Shown piece after piece: positions 36,501-44,219 of a stretch of DNA of 64,000 nt. Positions within the stretch are counted from its first letter, which is position 1. Each line of letters begins with the position of its first letter. The position numbers and the translations under genes are program-made. Source of the stretch: Caldilineaceae bacterium (lineage in GTDB: Bacteria; Chloroflexota; Anaerolineae; Caldilineales; Caldilineaceae); the NCBI GenBank assembly GCA_022842065.1, contig JALHQH010000004.1, positions 124,001 to 188,000 of the forward strand, given 5' to 3'. The notes beneath the pieces are model-generated. The model did no database searches. It was not told the DNA's origin and saw only the letters and a program-made list of their open reading frames with translations.

Positions 36501-37606
36501 TCTTGCCCAATGAGACCCAGATCCAAGCCACGCTCAATGGCACGGCCTTTGGCACAGTTGGTAGTAATGCCGCCGGCGACGTTGCCTTTGCCTTGGGAAC
36601 AACCACGAATACCCCGGCCGCCACGTATACGCTCCAACTCACCGACAGCGCAGGCCGTAGCGCCACCGTCATCTTTACCGTGACCGCGGTCGCCAGTGGC
36701 GAGCCAACGCTGGTGGTTACACCGGCCACCGGGCCACCGGGCACCACCTTCACCTTTGACGCTGCGAACTTCAGCGCTGGTCCCGCCACCGTGGCCCTGG
36801 ATGGCCAGGCGCTTGGGGAAATTACCATCGACGCCGCCGGCAGCGCCAAGTTGACCTTGGCCACCAAAGGCGAGACGGCCCCCGGCACCTATACCCTCGC
36901 CATCAGCCAGGGGGAAGCGCGCGCCACCGCCCAGTATGAAGTGACCAGCGGCGGCACCACCCCCAAAACCGGCACCGGGCTCTACGTGACCCTGGCCTGG
37001 ACCGATCCACCCGCGCAGGCCGCGGCCGCCCAAACGCTGGTCAACGATCTCGATCTGACCATCGATGGCCCGAATGGCCGACTCTTCGGCAATGGCGGCA
37101 CAACCGCTGATCGCAAAAACAATGTGGAGACCGTGCGGCTGGAAAATCCAACGCCCGGCACCTATCTCATCACCGTGCAAGCGCAGCGGGTCAATGGCAC
37201 CTTTGGCGCGCAGCCCTATGCGTTGGTTGCCACCACCAAACAAAACTTTGAGGCGGGCGCCAACAATCTCAGCCTGGATCAGGTGGGGGATGGCGCGCTC
37301 ACCGGTTTGGTCTTTGTGGATGGCAACGGTAATGGCGTGCGCGATGAGGGCGAAGCGGGGATCGCGGGGATCGTCGTGACGATCAAGCCGGTTAATGGCA
37401 CCCTGAGCCGCCAAAGCACCACCGATGCCACCGGGGCCTACCAATTCACGAATCTACCCTTGGATACGTATACCATCAGCGTCGTCCTGCCCGGCGGCTT
37501 CCGCGTCACCACCACCACATCGCTCACCCAGGTGACCAACGGCAGCACAACCGGGCCGGAAATCGGCATCACTGGGCAGCTTTTCCTACCGTTGGTGCAA
37601 CGCTAG
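33569..37606 (+). CDS. secreted subtilisin-family (S8) serine protease, multidomain
   Basis: A 1345-residue protease. A signal peptide (MLMRSPYLLVFVLLLLFAVG, cut near AQA) precedes a propeptide, then the catalytic domain with Asp238 (IIAVSDSGLS), His283 (NGHGTHVAG) and Ser484 (GGTSMATP). C-terminal parts include three TIG-like repeats (VTPATG(A/P)xGT near residues 975-1130), a proprotein-convertase-like beta region (DLDLTIDGPNGRLFGN), an SdrD-B-like domain (GLVFVDGNGNGVRDEGEAGI) and a tail ending QLFLPLVQR. It likely works at the cell surface or outside the cell. ATG 33569 was chosen because only this start puts the hydrophobic segment at the N-terminus. Confidence 0.9.
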   Translation: MLMRSPYLLVFVLLLLFAVGSSAQAQQPPEADALIRLQAATFAPLQTTDSIIAATVPTSPYYLVQFNGPVQALWVQQIAALGGQVLGYIPDNTHVVRLDAAALINVRSLPSVRWVGPYQPAYKVAPDLAISAAQASGTALDLLVLGFSDTAVGVLEVTLRSHGATVQEATQSPVGPLLRITLPPQALPALLQEPVISWVEGYQEPQLSNAEGRKLMGAEAVWQSYGYFGAGQIIAVSDSGLSVQNALTPDFGNRLLRAFAPSEMNLASPQCMAKTTWTDLNGHGTHVAGSVLGNGTRSGSSAADHAYTASHAGVAPEAQLVFMALNTDGSGGIQCIDLNGDFVAKGYQAGARISTNSWGASDRGGYNLLSSLVDDFIWRHKDYLVLYAAGNAGPGATTVGSPGTAKNVLTVGASENNRPDQDDESDNPNTVAGFSSRGPTADGRNKPDVVAPGTWILSVRGAQAPDGSFWGNFNSDYAFMGGTSMATPLTAGAAALVREWLGKTRGLPTPSAALQKAIIMNGATQLPGQTTPSPNSGSGRVDLKNTLNAQYALMDDHVQGLATGQSITYSVQIVATTALGNLLVANPQVGDGTTVHAAALSAIHLVDTPSAPVATQRLSDPGAFHGEPLPGFATARQRTAVPTVAGASKQGLVPLVNPVPALATAPVPQAIIGQSRFTPQATDEQPALQSFQQDMIGGGDFEDPDWSLYWSEVWLGSGVPVRTDDPNYVISGDYSMWLGGTELDDALYYPVQFPAEIDNEFPSGIVLNVGIVAEDLDEDGNPYDQFCVALIDVSGNFIGPYAPDNPECIGVDGAYSYEYTFNTEDKQALADTTAYLVAYTAGDAVEPHMSAFVDDIGLFIDFPDVTLTALPDAGPPGTKFLLTGQYNVPYGWVDICFDPCSEESYINSAYADARGDIAMFLYASSTITPGTYAIQTANVAGRTANTTITILGDATPSLTVTPATGAAGTKFQFSGSNFLPNETQIQATLNGTAFGTVGSNAAGDVAFALGTTTNTPAATYTLQLTDSAGRSATVIFTVTAVASGEPTLVVTPATGPPGTTFTFDAANFSAGPATVALDGQALGEITIDAAGSAKLTLATKGETAPGTYTLAISQGEARATAQYEVTSGGTTPKTGTGLYVTLAWTDPPAQAAAAQTLVNDLDLTIDGPNGRLFGNGGTTADRKNNVETVRLENPTPGTYLITVQAQRVNGTFGAQPYALVATTKQNFEAGANNLSLDQVGDGALTGLVFVDGNGNGVRDEGEAGIAGIVVTIKPVNGTLSRQSTTDATGAYQFTNLPLDTYTISVVLPGGFRVTTTTSLTQVTNGSTTGPEIGITGQLFLPLVQR

Positions 37607-37645
37607 GGCGCGTGTGACCGGATCCCTTCATCTGGCGTGATGAGG

Positions 37646-37689
37646 CTAGTGCGCAGGCTGTCCCGTTTGGGTTACGGCCTGCGCACTAG
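37646..37689 (+). terminator. hairpin after the S8 protease gene
   Basis: Arms CTAGTGCGCAGGC (37646-37658) and its exact reverse complement (37677-37689) are separated by 18 bases. No T-run follows. The rest of the 294-base gap (37607-37900) shows no gene. Confidence 0.5.
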
Positions 37690-37900
37690 GACAGCGCTGC
37701 TTAAATAAATCCACATGAATGTTGTACACGCGTCGAGTACTCTCGTGGCCCGAGCCAGTCCGTGACCGGCTCGCTTGTGAGGAATAGTAATCCCTTCACC
37801 CCTTCAGATGTGGTTATTGATAGTTATTTATATAAATGATCTTCTGCTATACTATACAAACTGTGTTTCGATTGTAGTTATCTGTGAAAGCGAAGGTCCA

Positions 37901-38119
37901 ATGACAGTTGTTCTCGATTCATATACGATCCCCGAAAAAGGGGAATTTGAAGTTTATGTGAAGCGGACGGTCAACTTGCAGGTAACGGCCGCAGAGACGC
38001 GCCGCAAGGTGCAACACTGGCTCCTCGACCAAGTTAGCTACATGATATCCAGATCGATTACCACCGCTCACCTCTGTAAAACTTTCCAGCAGCAATCACC
38101 CACTGTAAAAGCAAACTGA
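37901..38119 (+). pseudogene. short remnant of a small hypothetical protein next to a C39-like peptidase
   Basis: The frame starts MTVVLDSYTIPEKGEFEVYVKRTVNLQVTAAETRRKVQHWLLDQVSYMI and then changes to an atypical sequence (SRSITTAHLCKTFQQQSP) before the stop, suggesting a truncated or frameshifted C-terminus. I do not recognise the family. It directly precedes the broken C39-like gene and both may be remains of one two-gene module. Confidence 0.45.
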
Positions 38120-38131
38120 CACGATTGGCTT

Positions 38132-38326
38132 ATGATCTTTCGGCCTGATACTCCCATTCGGCGCCCTGTACCACACATCCAACAGCAGGCGCATGGTGAA
38201 TGTTTAGCCGCCTGTACAGCAATGTGTTTGGCGTATTTGCAGCGACCAGTAAAATTGCCACAGCTCAGGAAGCTGCTGCGGATTCAGGCTGGCGTCGGTA
38301 CGCAATTTTCAAGTATTCAGAATTAA
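38132..38326 (+). pseudogene. truncated C39-type cysteine peptidase-like protein
   Basis: A 64-residue frame (RRPVPHIQQQAHGECLAACTAMCLAYLQRPVKLPQLRKLLRI) matches the N-terminal cysteine-containing part of C39/papain-like peptidases (usual pattern QxxxxCGPAClAMvLAYl). The catalytic His and Asp that should follow some 80-100 residues later are missing because the frame stops at 38326. It is therefore a fragment, unlikely to be active. Confidence 0.55.
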
Positions 38327-38371
38327 CTACGTCAAACATAACATATCTCCACCACTCACAGGAGTCAACCC

Positions 38372-39475
38372 ATGAAAATGCGCGCCGCCCTCCTCAACGC
38401 TATCCCCGGCAAGTTGAGTGTCGAAGAAGTAGAAATCGGTGACCCCGGCCCCGGTGAGGTGCGGGTAAAGATTGCGGCCAGCGGGCTTTGTCATACTGAT
38501 TGGGAGACGATGCAAGGCTTCCAGCCGGTCAACCTGCCGGCGATTATCGGCCATGAGGGGGCAGGGGTGGTCGATGCGGTGGGGTCAGGCGTGACACGCG
38601 TCAAAGTGGGCGATCATGTGGTCTGCTCGTGGAGTCCCAACTGTGGCCACTGCTTTTATTGCGACCAGGGGCAGCCGATCCTCTGTGAAACAGCGCGTGA
38701 GGCGAATGCCAAGGGGGTGCTCTTTGATGGCGCGACGCGCATGTCCCGCAACGGCGCGCCAGTTTACTACTACAGCCTCGTCTCTTCCCACGCCGAATAT
38801 AACATCGTACCGGAACAGGCCGCGGTGCCTGTGCGCAAGGATTTTCCCCTCGATCGGGCGGCGCTTTTGGGCTGTGCGGTGATGACTGGCTATGGCGGTG
38901 CGATTCACGCGGCGCGGATTAAGCCGGGGTCGAGCGTCATGGTGATTGGCTGTGGCGCGGTGGGGCTGAGTGCAATCCAGGGGGCGCGCCTTAGCAATGC
39001 GTCGATCATCGTCGGGGTCGATATCAACCCCCTCAAGTTGCAATGGGCAAAAACGATGGGCGCGACCCATGTCGTCGATGCCAGCCAGGATGATCCGGTG
39101 ACCATTGTGCGCCAGTTGACCCACGGCCGCGGCGCAGACACGGCGATTGAGGCGGCGGGCCAGAATATCACCCTGCGCCAGACCTTGGAAGCATCACGCC
39201 CCGGCGCGCGGGTGGTCATCCTGGGCAAGACCCCTTTTGGACAAGAGATCCGGCTGCCCTTTAATCTGCTGATGGGCGAGCGCGAGATTGTCCGCACCTC
39301 CTACGGCATGAGCCGCCCGCGCCTCGACTTCCCTACCCTGGCCAACCTCTACATGGAAGGCAAACTCCGCCTCGACGAGATGATGACCATGCGCCTGCCG
39401 CTGGAGCAGATCAACGATGGTTTTGCCGCGCTGGAACAGGGCAATGTGGCGCGAGCACTAGTGATCTTTGGGTAG
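38372..39475 (+). CDS. zinc-dependent alcohol dehydrogenase (MDR family)
   Basis: A 367-residue medium-chain dehydrogenase. Catalytic zinc ligands are in GLCHTDW and GHEGAGVV, the structural zinc cysteines are in CGHCFYCDQGQPILC, and the NAD(H)-binding Rossmann motif is VMVIGCGAVGLSAIQGA, followed by GVDINPLKLQWAKTMGATHVVD. The pattern is closest to class III-type or formaldehyde/aryl-alcohol dehydrogenases. Substrate not determinable. ACAGGAG precedes ATG 38372. Confidence 0.9.
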   Translation: MKMRAALLNAIPGKLSVEEVEIGDPGPGEVRVKIAASGLCHTDWETMQGFQPVNLPAIIGHEGAGVVDAVGSGVTRVKVGDHVVCSWSPNCGHCFYCDQGQPILCETAREANAKGVLFDGATRMSRNGAPVYYYSLVSSHAEYNIVPEQAAVPVRKDFPLDRAALLGCAVMTGYGGAIHAARIKPGSSVMVIGCGAVGLSAIQGARLSNASIIVGVDINPLKLQWAKTMGATHVVDASQDDPVTIVRQLTHGRGADTAIEAAGQNITLRQTLEASRPGARVVILGKTPFGQEIRLPFNLLMGEREIVRTSYGMSRPRLDFPTLANLYMEGKLRLDEMMTMRLPLEQINDGFAALEQGNVARALVIFG

Positions 39476-39517
39476 CGCTTGCCTTGCGCAATGGGCTCCC
39501 GACGCGCGGCTAGAAAG

Positions 39518-39901
39518 TCAGCTTATTTCCTGCCGTATCGTTTCTAAAATTTTATAGATATCCATGGGTTTGCCTGACGTAACTTGCCCCGTAACGCCAT
39601 CGTAAACATGGTGAGGTGCACCGGGAAGCTCTAAATGGTGTGCAGCGTTGTCCCATCGGCGTATCAGATTCTGTTCCGCATCAGCCCAGTGGTAGCTATA
39701 AACTGTAACCTCGATACTGTCGTCAGGCAGGCGGCGTAGGTATTCGGAGAACTCCAACAGACTGTCATCCACTAGCGTCAGCCATATGCGGAGATGTCCA
39801 TCCATCCTATCTTCCCGCTCGCGCACAATTTGCATAGCGGTGACGATGGCGCTGGAGATCAAATGAGCTTTGACACGTTCCTGGTATGCGACAATCGTCA
39901 C
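39518..39901 (-). CDS. TumE-like (DUF6516) putative toxin
   Basis: A 127-residue protein with the DUF6516 pattern: RIWLTLVDDSLLEFSEYLRRLPDDSIEVTVYSYHWADAEQNLIRRWDNAAHHLELPGAPHHVYDG. Members are annotated as TumE-family toxins in type II modules. Its start overlaps the stop of the upstream gene (ATGA), which supports a coupled pair. Assignment is from family pattern, not from a search. Confidence 0.75.
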   Translation of the reverse strand: MTIVAYQERVKAHLISSAIVTAMQIVREREDRMDGHLRIWLTLVDDSLLEFSEYLRRLPDDSIEVTVYSYHWADAEQNLIRRWDNAAHHLELPGAPHHVYDGVTGQVTSGKPMDIYKILETIRQEIS

Positions 39902-40251
39902 GATGCGCTTTCTTGGGTAAGCAGATCAAGGCGGCTGCGCAAGTTGTTTACCATCTGCACTAAGGCGGACCAATCAAAAAAATCCATCTCATCGCCCATC
40001 TGTCCACGCTGAAACCGCTGAAAAAATTCAGCGGATGGCATCTCATACTGGGCTTCAAATTCAGCGAGTTCAACCGCAAAACCAGCCAACTTGCGACGAG
40101 CTTCGGTGATTTCATGATCATAAAGCTTATCAATCGTCACGGCAACAAGCGAACTGGTTAAGCCCATGCGTTCAAGTTGAGCCAATCGATCCAGTCTTTC
40201 CGCTGTGGCAAGCGCAATCTGCGTACCATTTATCACTGTCGTTGTCATCAT
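39898..40251 (-). CDS. putative antitoxin partner of the TumE-like gene
   Basis: A 117-residue helical protein (MTTTVINGTQIALATAERLDRLAQLERMGLTSSLVAVTIDKLYDHEITEARRKLAGFAVELAEFE). No helix-turn-helix is evident, unlike the TumA-type partners, so it would be a different antitoxin class, or a regulator. ATG 40251 was chosen because AAGGA lies six bases upstream; a longer frame to 40338 lacks a ribosome binding site. Confidence 0.6.
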   Translation of the reverse strand: MMTTTVINGTQIALATAERLDRLAQLERMGLTSSLVAVTIDKLYDHEITEARRKLAGFAVELAEFEAQYEMPSAEFFQRFQRGQMGDEMDFFDWSALVQMVNNLRSRLDLLTQESAS

Positions 40252-40447
40252 GGCCATTCCTTGTTGAATCCGAAAACCGTTTGTTGCACCCATTATACAT
40301 GGAAATTGACTGATGAGCATAGCCGATTCGCAAACCAAAAATGCATAAGGACCAACGTGCGACGGTTCATTTCAGATCGAGCGTGTATCACTGTTGACAA
40401 GCTGAATCACAACCCCGCCTTATCGACCACGACCAACGCTGCCGGTA

Positions 40448-40816
40448 TCAAGCCCACCGTGGACCGGGCGTAGGCTCTTGCGATAGGATCTGCGCTAACG
40501 CTTCAACCGAAGGCGTGTGCACAAACCGAAGGCGGCCATACCATTTCTGCCACAGCGCTTCTTCCGCGGTTGAGCGCGCGAGAACACGAGCGCCAATCGG
40601 CTCGCCCACTGCCTCGGCAAATCCACAAACGAGCGAATCATAAATAACGACAATGGCAGTGGCCTCCATCGCCGGCTTGCCCATGTCGCAACAAAGCCAC
40701 TGCCGCCCCGCCTGATCGGACACTTCAAGGAAGTGCTCAGATTTCTGGCTTAGTGGCTTGTCAATGAGCAGACAGGCAAATTGTCCCATCCCTGTATAGC
40801 GGTCTTTATAGCGCAT
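40448..40816 (-). CDS. unknown small protein downstream of hsdR
   Basis: A 122-residue protein starting 18 bases after the hsdR stop on the same strand, thus the last gene of the restriction operon. Sequence: MRYKDRYTGMGQFACLLIDK and FVHTPSVEALAQILSQEP flank a core with CCDMGKPAMEATAIVVIYDSLVCGFAE. It has no signal peptide and I recognise no family. Possible roles are an accessory of the restriction system or an unrelated passenger. Confidence 0.6.
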   Translation of the reverse strand: MRYKDRYTGMGQFACLLIDKPLSQKSEHFLEVSDQAGRQWLCCDMGKPAMEATAIVVIYDSLVCGFAEAVGEPIGARVLARSTAEEALWQKWYGRLRFVHTPSVEALAQILSQEPTPGPRWA

Positions 40817-40833
40817 GATGTTGATTCACCTTT

Positions 40834-43800
40834 TTATCCCGCCGCGGCTTGTGCGCTGATCGCTTGCACAATCTCCAGCACCAGGCGCTGGAAGCCGGCT
40901 TGGGTCGCTGGATTGTTGAGATATTGCATCATCTGGCGCTGATGGCTCTCGTTGGCACCGATCACGGCATCATCCACGGCACCGGGGAAGTCGCCGAGCA
41001 TGACTTGCGCGGGGGCATTGTTGGCGACCTGGTGCATGACGTGCGCGTTTTCCAGCACTTTGTCGGCGATGGTGTAAGCGTAGTTGATCAGATCGCGCTC
41101 GGTCAGCCCGTCGGTGATAAAGATCTCGTTCAGGCGCACAATCAGTTGCGAGAGCCAGATCGCTTCTTTGGTGCGGGGGCGGCCGGTGCCGAGCGCGCCG
41201 GCCGCGCTGAGACCAATCGCGCCCTCCTTTACCAACCGGAGATCCTGCTGCTTCGTTTTGGAGAGGCGGTAGTGGCTCAGCTCGACGGAAGTGAGATCAA
41301 TGGGGTCGTCGTCGGGGCTCTGCTCGCGCAGGAGCGGGGCGAGGTGACGAGCGTAGAGGCTGAGCAGCTCCAGGTCGCGGCTGTCGTAGTCGACGATCTG
41401 TGACATAAATTCGTAGTAGCGGGTAAAGGTCACCAGATCCGCTTTGAATAAGCCGAGCGCGTCTAGCTCGCGCTGGGCGATCTTCAGCTCAGTTTCGGCG
41501 TTGGCCATGAAGATCGCATCGTTCATGGCCTTGGCATAGTCGAAGAGCTTTTTCTGCTTGGCGTGCTCCGCCTGCGCTTGGGCGTAGCGGTGCTGCCAGC
41601 GGTCGAGCGCCGGTTTGCAGACATTGCTCAGCGCGGCGTTGCTCTTACTGCTGGTGTAGAAGAGCTCGCTGAATTGGGTAACCTCGGTCCACAAGAAGAT
41701 CGCGGCGGCGCGCAGCTTGTCAAAGAGATCCCAGATCAGGTTGGGGTCGGAGACATCGAGCAGCGCGGCGGTCTGGTAATACGCTTGGAACGCGTTGAGC
41801 ACCTCTTGCGGATCGTTGAAGAAGTCGAGCACGTAGGTCTCTAGCTTGCCGGGGTAGACGCGGTTGAGGCGAGAGAGGGTTTGTACACAGTCGACGCCGC
41901 CCAGCTTCTTGTCAACGTACATGGCGCAGAGCTTGGGCTGATCAAAGCCAGTCTGAAATTTGTTGGCCGCGATCATGACCTGATAGTCAACCGTGTCAAA
42001 GGCGTCGCGCAGGTCGCGGCCACGCAGACTGGGGTTCATGCTGCTTTCAGTGAACTTCTCCCCAACCAACCCCTGGCTGTGGGGGTCGCTGGGGCTAAAG
42101 GTGACTTCGCCGGAGAAGGCGACCAGGGCGCTGAGTTGGTGATAGCCCTGCTTCGCAATATAGTTGTCGAACTCGAGCTTGAAGCGCACGGCCTCTTTGC
42201 GCGAGCCGGTGACGACCATGGCTTTGGCCTGCCCATTGAGCAACCCCATGACGGTGGCGCGAAAGTGCTCAACGATGACCATGACCTTTTGCGCGATGTT
42301 GTAATCATGCAGGCGCACCCACTGCCCAAGTTTGGCCTTGGCCTTTTTGCTCTCGACCTCGCTATCAGCTTTGTCGATGCGTCGGGCCAGTTGATAGGCG
42401 ACCCGGTAGCTGGTGTAGTTGCGCAGCACGTCGAGAATATACCCCTCTTCAATGGCCTGGCGCATGCTGTAGATGTGGAAGGGCTGGGGCTTGTTCGTTT
42501 TGGAGGGCGGTTCCGCGGGGTTGGGCAGGCGCCCGAAAAGCTCCAGGGTTTTGGATTTGGGGGTGGCGGTGAAGGCATAGTAGCTCAGGTTGGGCGCGGT
42601 GCGCCGCGCTTCGACCGCGGCGTTGAGCAGATCTTCGGCGCTGAGGGTACCCGCGTCGTCCGCCTCCGCTTGGGTCGCTTCGGCGTCCCCCGGTTCGCTG
42701 GTGGCCGCACCCGTTGGCGCGCCCGTCAGCACCGCCTTGACTTGCCCGGCGGTGCGGCCGGATTGGGAGGAGTGGGCCTCATCGGCGATGATAGCGTAGC
42801 GGCGCTGCTGGAGGCTGACGCTATCTTCAATCGCTTTGAGCACGTGGGGAAAAGTCTGGATCGTCACAATGATAATCGGCTGGCTCTGGGCGAGCGCTTG
42901 AGCCAGCTTCTCGGATTTGGCCCCTTGCCCCTCGTCGCGATTAATGCGCCCCACCACGCCATCGGCATGTTCAAATTGCGAGATGGTCGCTTGCAACTGG
43001 TCATCGAGCACGGTGCGGTCGGTGACGACGATGACCGAGTCAAAAAGCTTCTCGCCCCGCCGGGTGGGTGACTGATCATAGAGGGTGGAGAGCTGGTGCG
43101 CGGCCCAGGCGATGGAGTTGGATTTGCCGGAGCCGGCGCTATGTTGCACCAGATATTTGTGGCCCGGCCCTTCGGCGCGACTACGTTCGATCAACTGTTT
43201 GACCAGATCCCACTGATGGTAGCGGGGAAAGATCATGCTTTCGCGGCGCTGCTTGCGGCCCGCCCAATCTTCCTCGGTTTTGATCTCCAAGTGGATAAAG
43301 CGCCCGATGATCTGGAGCAGGTTGGCGGGGGCCAGCACGTCGGTCCAGAGATAGGCGGTGGCGTAGGTATGGAGATCGGCGGGGGTCGCGTTGCCCGCGC
43401 CCCCATCCGCGGTGCCGCGGTTAAAGGGCAGAAAGCGCGTTTCGTCGCCGGCCAGCCGGGTGGTCATGTAGACTTCGTATTGGCTGACGGCAAAGTGGAC
43501 GAGCGCGCCGCGCTTAAAGGTGAGCAGCGGTTCGGGCTGGTTGGTGGCGGGATCTTTGGGCAGGCGGGTGCTCTTGTACTGCTTGACCGCCCGTTCGACC
43601 GCCTGTTTGAACTCGCTCTTAAGCTCCAGGGTGGCGACGGGGATGCCGTTGAGAAAGAGCACCAGATCAATGCGCCACGCCTTGGCCTGCGTGCCGGTCG
43701 CGGCCAGGTGGGCGGCACCGGCATAGGGGCTGTAGACCAGTTCGGGCACGACGCGCAGAATGTTGCCTTCGTACAGGGCCAGGGTCTGGGGGTTGAGATC

Positions 43801-44154
43801 GTGGTCGGGCTTGAACTGGCAGAGCTTGAAGGTGACCGACTTGTCGCGCAGCTCGTGGCGCAGCAAGCCCAGGGTGCCAAAGGCGCGCAGATCGCGGTCG
43901 CTGGCCTGCGGATCGACCTTGGCCAATTGGGCCGTGAGCCGATCCAGAAAGGCCGTCGCCGGGTCGCTGGGGTAGAGGGTTTGGTATTTTGCCCAGCTTT
44001 TTGGCTGCGTGGTTTGGACATAGGCCAGACAATCCGCGCTATAGAGCGCGCGATCGCGGTCATAACCGGCCGGGCTGCCCAACTGCCAGCCCCCGGCGAT
44101 CAGCTCGTTGATGATGTCCTGCTGAAACGCAGCTTCTTTGGCATCTGCACTCAT
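40834..44154 (-). CDS. hsdR: type I restriction enzyme R subunit (HsdR)
   Basis: A 1106-residue motor/endonuclease subunit. The N-terminal PD-(D/E)XK nuclease core is visible in AWRIDLVLFLNGIPVATLELKS. The SF2 translocase has Walker A HSAGSGKSNSIAW, DEAHSSQSG and FTGFDQPKLCAMYVDKKL-type motif V/VI region. It hydrolyses ATP to pull DNA and cuts far from the recognition site together with HsdM and HsdS. AAGGAG precedes ATG 44154. It is separated from hsdS by the 1.4-kb palindromic array, which may reduce or uncouple its expression. Confidence 0.95.
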   Translation of the reverse strand: MSADAKEAAFQQDIINELIAGGWQLGSPAGYDRDRALYSADCLAYVQTTQPKSWAKYQTLYPSDPATAFLDRLTAQLAKVDPQASDRDLRAFGTLGLLRHELRDKSVTFKLCQFKPDHDLNPQTLALYEGNILRVVPELVYSPYAGAAHLAATGTQAKAWRIDLVLFLNGIPVATLELKSEFKQAVERAVKQYKSTRLPKDPATNQPEPLLTFKRGALVHFAVSQYEVYMTTRLAGDETRFLPFNRGTADGGAGNATPADLHTYATAYLWTDVLAPANLLQIIGRFIHLEIKTEEDWAGRKQRRESMIFPRYHQWDLVKQLIERSRAEGPGHKYLVQHSAGSGKSNSIAWAAHQLSTLYDQSPTRRGEKLFDSVIVVTDRTVLDDQLQATISQFEHADGVVGRINRDEGQGAKSEKLAQALAQSQPIIIVTIQTFPHVLKAIEDSVSLQQRRYAIIADEAHSSQSGRTAGQVKAVLTGAPTGAATSEPGDAEATQAEADDAGTLSAEDLLNAAVEARRTAPNLSYYAFTATPKSKTLELFGRLPNPAEPPSKTNKPQPFHIYSMRQAIEEGYILDVLRNYTSYRVAYQLARRIDKADSEVESKKAKAKLGQWVRLHDYNIAQKVMVIVEHFRATVMGLLNGQAKAMVVTGSRKEAVRFKLEFDNYIAKQGYHQLSALVAFSGEVTFSPSDPHSQGLVGEKFTESSMNPSLRGRDLRDAFDTVDYQVMIAANKFQTGFDQPKLCAMYVDKKLGGVDCVQTLSRLNRVYPGKLETYVLDFFNDPQEVLNAFQAYYQTAALLDVSDPNLIWDLFDKLRAAAIFLWTEVTQFSELFYTSSKSNAALSNVCKPALDRWQHRYAQAQAEHAKQKKLFDYAKAMNDAIFMANAETELKIAQRELDALGLFKADLVTFTRYYEFMSQIVDYDSRDLELLSLYARHLAPLLREQSPDDDPIDLTSVELSHYRLSKTKQQDLRLVKEGAIGLSAAGALGTGRPRTKEAIWLSQLIVRLNEIFITDGLTERDLINYAYTIADKVLENAHVMHQVANNAPAQVMLGDFPGAVDDAVIGANESHQRQMMQYLNNPATQAGFQRLVLEIVQAISAQAAAG

Positions 44155-44219
44155 GACACTGCTCCTTCAGGGTTAATCAAGCCGTTGCGCCCAGCAGGCA
44201 CCCAAACCGGCGGCTAATC

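Noticed and set aside
36116..37444. 442-residue open frame antisense to the subtilase gene
   Set aside because: Composition (Gly/Ala/Ile/Asp rich, no motif) is that of an antisense shadow of a GC-rich gene; the plus-strand protein has clear domains.
41881..44217. Long plus-strand open frames (396 and 373 residues) opposite hsdR
   Set aside because: Antisense shadows of HsdR, whose motifs are intact; no ribosome binding sites or recognisable domains.
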